Positions 59,015 through 64,000 of a DNA stretch of 64,000 nt are shown piece by piece. This DNA comes from DASSBQ01 sp040981125 (lineage in GTDB: Bacteria > Nitrospirota > Nitrospiria > Nitrospirales > Nitrospiraceae). The position numbers were made by a program, and so were the translations under genes. The notes beneath the pieces were generated by a model. That model was not told the DNA's origin, did not search any database, and saw only the letters and a program-made list of their open reading frames with translations. Position 1 is the first letter of the stretch; every line of letters starts with the position of its first letter. The stretch spans positions 94,176 to 158,175 of the forward strand of contig JANRMQ010000010.1 in the NCBI GenBank assembly GCA_040981125.1. The letters are read 5' to 3'.

Positions 59015-59227
59015 TCAGTGGCTGCCGCCCGAGATGACCGGCCGGATTTCCAGGTTATCGCTGTCGAGCGCCAACTCGTCTTCCGTCATGAGATCGTCCC
59101 CGCGGATGACAAGATGAGCTTCGACGATGAGGTTCAATTCCCGCAACACTTCCTTGACACGCTTGGGACCCTTGATTTCGACCTGGCGCCGAGGGTGACT
59201 CAAATGCACGATCATAGAACCGATCAT
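59015..59227 (-). CDS. Ubiquitin-like sulfur carrier (TtuB/ThiS/MoaD-type)
   Basis: This 70-residue protein has a beta-grasp pattern: VHLSHPRRQVEIKG, VKEVLRELNLIVEAHLVIRGD, LALDSDNLEIRPVISGG. Sulfur carriers of this fold are adenylated and thiocarboxylated on a C-terminal Gly. Here Gly67-Gly68 is followed by Ser69-His70 before the stop, so the di-Gly is not terminal and would need trimming. The neighbour is the thiolase that such a carrier would feed. ATG 59227 or 59215 could be the start; neither has a clear ribosome site. Confidence 0.8.
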   Translation of the reverse strand: MIGSMIVHLSHPRRQVEIKGPKRVKEVLRELNLIVEAHLVIRGDDLMTEDELALDSDNLEIRPVISGGSH

Positions 59228-59340
59228 AAGACCGGTGGAATGTGTAATGCAAATGGGTGTTCCCGCCGGGAATTCATCAGGAGCCGGTTTTCATACGAGC
59301 GAAAGGAAAGAGGGAGAAGTGGTTCCGAATAGTTGGGAGT

Positions 59341-59496
59341 CTAGTGATTGATGACGCCGACGAGTTCGAGGATCAACACCGTCACGACGCCGAGCAAGAG
59401 AAAGGCGGCGGCCCAGGCGATCCGTTTATACTTCTCGTTTTTTAGCTCGAGGTCGCTGAACGTCTGAGCGGTAAACGAGAGAGGTTCGCCTCTCAT
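59341..59496 (-). CDS. 51-residue single-pass membrane protein
   Basis: This short protein has one membrane helix (about residues 28-46, WAAAFLLLGVVTVLILELV) and an N-terminal polar part with FTAQTFSDLELKNEKYKR. AAGGAGAAG lies 6 bp before ATG 59496, which makes the gene credible; the frame opens at 59544 without a ribosome site. It lies 113 bp upstream of the sulfur carrier on the same strand. The function is unknown. Confidence 0.62.
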   Translation of the reverse strand: MRGEPLSFTAQTFSDLELKNEKYKRIAWAAAFLLLGVVTVLILELVGVINH

Positions 59497-59689
59497 TCGA
59501 TCTTCTCCTTGATCGCGCGGCGTCTTCGTCCCTAGCATAGCCATCCGGACTTAGGTTGTACTTCCGAAGGGCGGTGAGTTGCAAGGGAAACAATTGAGAT
59601 CAGTCCACCTGGCGTTCCCATTGTCTACTCTAAGTCATTGAAAACATAGAAGCTCATATTGGCCACGATAGCCCGTCAAAATGCATGGT

Positions 59690-60691
59690 TCAAATTTCCG
59701 CCTCCCGCAAGGCCTTGGCTGATTCTTCGGGGGACACAGGGTTGATGTAGAAGCCGGTGCCCCATTCAAATCCCGCCACTTGGGTCAGTTTCGGAATGAT
59801 CTCCAGGTGCCAATGGTAATAGTCTCCGGTCTTCTCGTGAAGCGGCGAGCTGTGCAAAACAAAATTGTAGGAGGGGTGCGCCAGGGTCTTGTCCAGGCGG
59901 CGGAGCGCTTCGGACAAGATCATTGCCAGAAATTCATACTGAGTACGCTGGCATTCCTCAAAATAACCGGCATGCCGCTTGGGCAAGATCCACATCTCGA
60001 AAGGAAATCGGGGCGCGTAGGGAGTGATGCAGAGAAACTCCGGATTCTCGGCCACGATGCGAACGCCGTCGGCCGTTTCTTGCCGCATGATATCGCAGTA
60101 GATACAGCGTTCCTTCTGCTCGTAGTGCGCGCGGCAGCCGTTCATTTCTTCCGAGACGCTGGTGGGCACGATCGGCAGCGCGATGAGCTGCGAATGGCTG
60201 TGTTCCAATGTTGCGCCGGCTGCGGCGCCGTGGTTTTTGAAGATCAAGATATAACGCAAGCGCAGATCTTGTTTCAGATCGAGGATCCGATCGCGAAATG
60301 CCCAGAGGAGATCCTCGATCCGTTTGCTCGGCATCTCGGCCAGCCGTTCCTTGTGATTCGGTGTTTCGATGATGACCTCGTGCGCACCGACGCCGTTCAT
60401 CCGGTCATAAATGCCGATCCCTTCACGCCCCATGTCGCCCTCGACATGCAGAGCCGGGAATTTGTTCGGCACGACGCGAATCGACCAGTCGGGACTGTTG
60501 GTGTCGGTAGCCTGCGGGCGATACGCCAGAATTTCCTTCGGTGTGAGCCGCTCCTGGCCCGGACAGAAGGGACACAATGCGACAGCCGGGGAATGAGATG
60601 GCGACGGCTGAAGATCGTGAGGCCGGCCGCCCCGCTCCGTTGAAATAATCACCCACCGTCCGACAATCGGGTCCCTGCGCAATTCAGGCAT
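59690..60691 (-). CDS. galT: Galactose-1-phosphate uridylyltransferase
   Basis: This 333-residue HIT-superfamily enzyme exchanges UMP between UDP-glucose and galactose-1-phosphate. It has the N-terminal Zn pair CPFC (40-43) and the active-site HSHSQ (164-168), matching the HPHGQ of classical GalT. GAGGAGG precedes the ATG by 5 bp. Many GalT-like enzymes in non-fermenters accept other sugar-1-phosphates, so the true substrate may differ. The GH57 gene is 98 bp upstream on the same strand. Confidence 0.92.
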   Translation of the reverse strand: MPELRRDPIVGRWVIISTERGGRPHDLQPSPSHSPAVALCPFCPGQERLTPKEILAYRPQATDTNSPDWSIRVVPNKFPALHVEGDMGREGIGIYDRMNGVGAHEVIIETPNHKERLAEMPSKRIEDLLWAFRDRILDLKQDLRLRYILIFKNHGAAAGATLEHSHSQLIALPIVPTSVSEEMNGCRAHYEQKERCIYCDIMRQETADGVRIVAENPEFLCITPYAPRFPFEMWILPKRHAGYFEECQRTQYEFLAMILSEALRRLDKTLAHPSYNFVLHSSPLHEKTGDYYHWHLEIIPKLTQVAGFEWGTGFYINPVSPEESAKALREAEI

Positions 60692-60725
60692 TCGTCCTCC
60701 TCAGAAAAATATGATTTCGTGATGT

Positions 60726-60775
60726 GGTGATTTGGCGAAGTAAACCTTACTTTTTCTCCACTTCACTAAATCACC
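60726..60775. repeat. 16-bp inverted repeat between GH57 and galT
   Basis: GGTGATTTGGCGAAGT (60726-60741) and ACTTCACTAAATCACC (60760-60775) form a 16-pair stem with two G-T wobbles on the plus strand and an 18-nt loop. It could be a dispersed palindromic element or a transcript processing or attenuation site between the two genes. No strong U-run follows immediately. Confidence 0.6.
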
Positions 60776-60789
60776 AAATCCTACTTTGT

Positions 60790-62994
60790 TTACACTCTCC
60801 ACATAGTGGCTTCGAAATCATCGTCTGGTCGCGCCATCATGACGGGGTTGTGATAGGGATACCGGGCGACTTCAAGATTGTGTTCGAGCACGACCACAGT
60901 GACGCGCATGGTCTGCCCGACCTCCAGCGGCACGTCTTTGTAAGGGACCGCCAGCTCGATGATCGCGCGGCGGCGCATGGTGCCGGAAAAAGTGGCATCG
61001 CCCGACGCTCCCGAAGGCGTGGCGCGTGAGACGACGGCGGCGGGCGGGCGCGACGGGTCGAGCAAAAAGCTGAGCTTGAAGGTCTGATCCCCGGTCGCCA
61101 GGTGAATATCGACGCTCAAGTGGGCCTGCCGCGAAGCCGCCCGTTCATCCGGGTCCAAGCGGAGATAAAACGTATCCCGGCTGGACCCGAAGAGAATAGC
61201 CGTGAAAATACCTTCCGATTTCCACATGGCGCCCAGCGGCGGATTGGGATTGATCGAGCCGGCCCCGCGCCACTCAAAGAAATCGGTTGCCACTCCGTCG
61301 ATCTCCGGAGCGAGCAGCGCCACAGGAAAGCGTACGAGGTCCAATTGCGGCGGGGTGCGGTATTCGATCAATGTCTGATTCAAGATGTCCGGCGGCGCGA
61401 GACCGGCGCGGGTCCACACGTTGCGCAGATGAGTCCGAAACAGGCGGTCGAACTCCTGTTTATAGTCGGTGTCGAAATCGTCCCCGTACCACCAAAACCA
61501 ATCACTGCCTTCCGCGGCATAGAGTTCTTCCCAGGCGCCGGCTGCTTGTTGCGGCGTGAGTGTTGATGCGGCTTCGAGCAATCTGCCGCGGGTGTGCTGC
61601 AGCAGATCCCATCCGCGATTGTCTTCCGAATGGCCGATCCAGACTTTAAAGTCCTGATTGATCCACGACCCGGAATGGAGTTGGTTCAGATGATGGGTGG
61701 CCGGCAACGTGTCCAATGCGGCGTTGATCGTAGACATGCCGACGTGAATTCCTTCTCCGGCCAGGAAACCTTTGCCGCTGAACGCCCGATAAAGCAGCGA
61801 CAGGAAACGTTCGCCGCCGTCATGGTAGTGCTCCCATGGATTCTCGCCGTCCAGAATAATCGGCAGAATCGCCTGATCTCCTCCGATCTCCATGGCGACG
61901 CCTCGGATACGGCGCAAGACATCTTCGGCGGCCGAGTCCGGCGTGGTTTTGTGGTAAACGAAGCCGAAATTGTCGGATAGCTCTCGATCGCGAAACACCA
62001 TGGTGATCGCCTGATCGCCGTACTCCACCAGATAAGGCCGATAGAGATCCTGACTCCGGGTCCAGTGGCGGCCGGACAGATAAAACGAGCGCGCGAGAAT
62101 GCCTTCGTCGGTGGCGCACCAGCGCACGCCGGTCTTCCGAAGGAGCGGAATCATCTCCGGGCAGACGGAGCCTTCCGCGGGCCACAGCCCGTCCGGCGCC
62201 CGGCCGAACGTCTTGGTGTGATAGTCCACCGCCCGCAGGATCTGGGCTTCCGCGTCGGCCGGCGCCCGAAATCGTGCCGGAAGCGGCAAATCAGGCCGTG
62301 CCCGGCGGGTGAACTCCGTATCGATCAGGAGCGGAAGGATGGGATGGAAAAACGGCGTCGTCGTTAATTCAACCTGGTCGCGTTCGGCCAGCCGGCGGTA
62401 CATCGGAATGATCTCTTGAACCGTGGCGCGCTGCAAGTCCAGCACTTCGCGCTTTTCATCCTCGGTGAAGTGACGGTTTTTTTGCCGGAGGGCTGCGAGA
62501 CGGGGATACCGAACGAGGGCTCCGAAGCCGAACCAGGCCAGATTATGCCAGACCTGCAAATCGAGGAAATCTTGCGGGGAAAATTGCCGGGCCAGCTTAT
62601 CGAGATCCTGGCCATGGATGTCGGCGCCGCGCTTCACCAACAACTCATGATAGCGGGAAAAGGGCCGCACCATCGTGGCCCAGTTGGCCGAAAAAAAATG
62701 GCGGATGAGAAATGCCTTTTCCGGCGGGGTCAGGTCGGTGGCCGGACGCGCCGCATGTTCCCAGAAGAGATCCGCCACGCTCCCGGAACCGATCTCTTCC
62801 AATTGCAACAAGAGCGACGGCGTAAAGTTGAATGTGGCGCGCGCCTCGGGAAATTTCTCCATGAGAAAGGCCATATCGAAATAAGCTTTGGTCGCGTGCA
62901 GCCGCACCCAGGGCATGCTCGCACTTCCGGAGACCGGGTCCGTGTAGTACGGCTGGTGCATATGCCAAAGAAAGCAGAGCCGGATGTCTTTCAT
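60790..62994 (-). CDS. Glycoside hydrolase family 57
   Basis: This 734-residue protein has the GH57 signatures: HMHQPYY near residue 11, TTPFFHPILPLL, GLWPAEGSVCPEM (nucleophile Glu) and ILDGENPWEHYHDGGERFLS (acid/base Asp). The C-terminal 200 residues are beta-rich. GH57 includes alpha-amylases, 4-alpha-glucanotransferases and branching enzymes that act on glycogen or starch. There is no signal peptide, so it is likely cytoplasmic and acts on glycogen or related glucans. The start ATG has no strong ribosome site. Confidence 0.9.
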   Translation of the reverse strand: MKDIRLCFLWHMHQPYYTDPVSGSASMPWVRLHATKAYFDMAFLMEKFPEARATFNFTPSLLLQLEEIGSGSVADLFWEHAARPATDLTPPEKAFLIRHFFSANWATMVRPFSRYHELLVKRGADIHGQDLDKLARQFSPQDFLDLQVWHNLAWFGFGALVRYPRLAALRQKNRHFTEDEKREVLDLQRATVQEIIPMYRRLAERDQVELTTTPFFHPILPLLIDTEFTRRARPDLPLPARFRAPADAEAQILRAVDYHTKTFGRAPDGLWPAEGSVCPEMIPLLRKTGVRWCATDEGILARSFYLSGRHWTRSQDLYRPYLVEYGDQAITMVFRDRELSDNFGFVYHKTTPDSAAEDVLRRIRGVAMEIGGDQAILPIILDGENPWEHYHDGGERFLSLLYRAFSGKGFLAGEGIHVGMSTINAALDTLPATHHLNQLHSGSWINQDFKVWIGHSEDNRGWDLLQHTRGRLLEAASTLTPQQAAGAWEELYAAEGSDWFWWYGDDFDTDYKQEFDRLFRTHLRNVWTRAGLAPPDILNQTLIEYRTPPQLDLVRFPVALLAPEIDGVATDFFEWRGAGSINPNPPLGAMWKSEGIFTAILFGSSRDTFYLRLDPDERAASRQAHLSVDIHLATGDQTFKLSFLLDPSRPPAAVVSRATPSGASGDATFSGTMRRRAIIELAVPYKDVPLEVGQTMRVTVVVLEHNLEVARYPYHNPVMMARPDDDFEATMWRV

Positions 62995-63027
62995 GGAGAA
63001 CGTCCCATAGGGGTCAGTTTCCTTTTA

Positions 63028-63076
63028 CGTCATGCCGGCGAAGCTTGTCCTCGCGGAAGCGGGGAGCGGGCATCCA
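63028..63076. repeat. Imperfect palindromic repeat-like sequence
   Basis: This segment (CGTCATGCCGGCGAAGC...GAGCGGGCATCCAC) has the look of a common dispersed palindrome seen in intergenic regions of many bacteria, where ATGCC... and ...GGCAT flank GC-rich arms. It lies between the divergent GH57 and VanZ genes. No second copy is in the window, so its repeat nature is inferred. Confidence 0.35.
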
Positions 63077-63226
63077 CTTCTTATCAAGGTGACGGACTTC
63101 AGTGCGTTCTGATGGCAAATTGGCCCACTACCGAAGTTTCTTGCAGATCGGTCGGCAGTATGTCATAGGGGTAAGAGGGTTTCAAGGAACTGTGTCGCTC
63201 CTTCAACCTCCTGCTAAAAGGGGTGG

Positions 63227-63724
63227 ATGAACAATCACATGATGACAGCCGATCGCCGTCGATCTCACGATGGTGAAATCGGGACCGCGCCGCCGGTTCT
63301 TGCTCCCTGTATGGATTCGGTTAATACAAGAGATGACTCCGGCGCCGTTTGGTTGCGCGTGCTCGGCTACTGGGGGCCGGTGGTACTTTATGCCGGCTTC
63401 ATTTTCTTTCTCTCTTCCCAGTCGTCCTTTCCCGATACGCTGCCGACATTTGTCGAGAAGTTGGGCGATAAAGCCCATCACATGATGGCCTACGGGATCT
63501 TTGGGCTGTTATGGTATCGCGCGTTCCGATGGTCCGCCGGACCATGGGCCGCCTCGCGCGCGGTTATTCTGGCGATTGTGGCCGCGACGATTTACGGGGT
63601 CACGGACGAACTGCATCAATTGTTCGTGCCGTTACGTGAATCCGATCCATGGGACTTGATGGCCGATATGGCGGGCGCGGCGGTGGCGGTTGTGGCGTGG
63701 CACTGGTGGACGGCAAGCCGATAG
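63227..63724 (+). CDS. VanZ-family membrane protein
   Basis: This 165-residue protein has about four membrane segments and the VanZ motifs SSQSSFPDTLP, GDKAHHMMAYGIFGLLWYRAF and YGVTDELHQLFVPLRESDPWDLMADMAGA. VanZ-like proteins are small membrane proteins; VanZ itself gives teicoplanin resistance, but most relatives have no known function. ATG 63227 has AGGGG close upstream; ATG 63239 and 63242 are alternatives. Roughly 276 bp to the window end hold no gene. Confidence 0.85.
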   Translation: MNNHMMTADRRRSHDGEIGTAPPVLAPCMDSVNTRDDSGAVWLRVLGYWGPVVLYAGFIFFLSSQSSFPDTLPTFVEKLGDKAHHMMAYGIFGLLWYRAFRWSAGPWAASRAVILAIVAATIYGVTDELHQLFVPLRESDPWDLMADMAGAAVAVVAWHWWTASR

Positions 63725-64000
63725 CGGTTGTGTCGGCCTTCGCGCCATATTTTCCTCGAAAGTGCTTCCTGCACTGAGCTCACGCAACACCACACATCCC
63801 CTTTCCCTCAACGCTGCATCGAGAGCAAACTTCTCCGCGAACGGTGGTGTCGCGCTCCACAGATTGCCCCACGTGTCTCCGGTCACCGGGCCTCATACGT
63901 AGGGCCGTAATACGTCTTGCAGGGGTCTCGGACCCAATGTACAAGCAACATGCAGTCGCTACGTAGCATACTGTGTCGCCGAGATCACGCTCCGTCAAGG

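Noticed and set aside
63725..64000. Short open frames in the final 276 bp
   Set aside because: They overlap each other on both strands, lack ribosome sites and motifs; the region may hold the upstream part of a gene beyond the window.

Overview
The window looks like chromosomal DNA of a free-living, diderm, moderately GC-rich bacterium. I lean towards a Nitrospira-like member of the Nitrospirota. That is an inference from gene content: several type IV pilins, an outer-membrane cytochrome-porin, a response regulator with a C-terminal Cys motif, and GH57 beside galT. No rRNA or other marker gene is present to prove it. I see no insertion sequence, prophage, CRISPR array or tRNA.

Region 1 (1-12 kb, + strand) starts inside a TPR protein. 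It continues with three tandem paralogous type IV prepilins; two have sigma-54-like sites upstream and the third has a strong terminator behind it. Next come a Wzy_C/O-antigen-ligase-type membrane protein with C-terminal TPRs, a membrane-anchored helical protein, and an ABC ATPase/permease pair. This order recalls the pilA-pilGHI neighbourhood of Myxococcus. The ABC pair runs by stop/start overlaps straight into wecB-, wzm- and wzt-like genes.

Region 2 (12-36.3 kb, + strand) is a large surface-polysaccharide locus: WecA-type initiating transferase, ABC-2 exporter with a substrate-recognition domain, at least six glycosyltransferases (one fused to a methyltransferase), two related CgeB-like putative transferases, two free methyltransferases, two AsnB-type amidotransferases, two SDR nucleotide-sugar enzymes, a FAD oxidoreductase and a DegT aminotransferase. 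In its middle lie an exported beta-propeller-like protein and a membrane-anchored transglutaminase-fold protein with an intact Cys-His-Asp triad.

Region 3 (36.3-42 kb, + strand) holds a PAS/HisKA_2 sensor kinase with its response regulator, a TPR lipoprotein and another lipoprotein.

Region 4 (42-56.8 kb, - strand) holds ppk, ilvD, an apparent dnaJ-like/marC/Spy-like/PepSY operon, a SHOCT lipoprotein, a monoheme cytochrome-porin fusion with a periplasmic CarboxypepD_reg-like partner, and a four-gene MalFGK-type sugar importer ending in a clear intrinsic terminator.

Region 5 (57-64 kb) holds a 2OG-Fe(II) oxygenase (+), a TtuA-like tRNA thiolase with an adjacent ubiquitin-like sulfur carrier whose Gly-Gly is followed by two extra residues, a 51-residue membrane protein, galT and a GH57 glycosidase (all -), and a VanZ-family protein (+).
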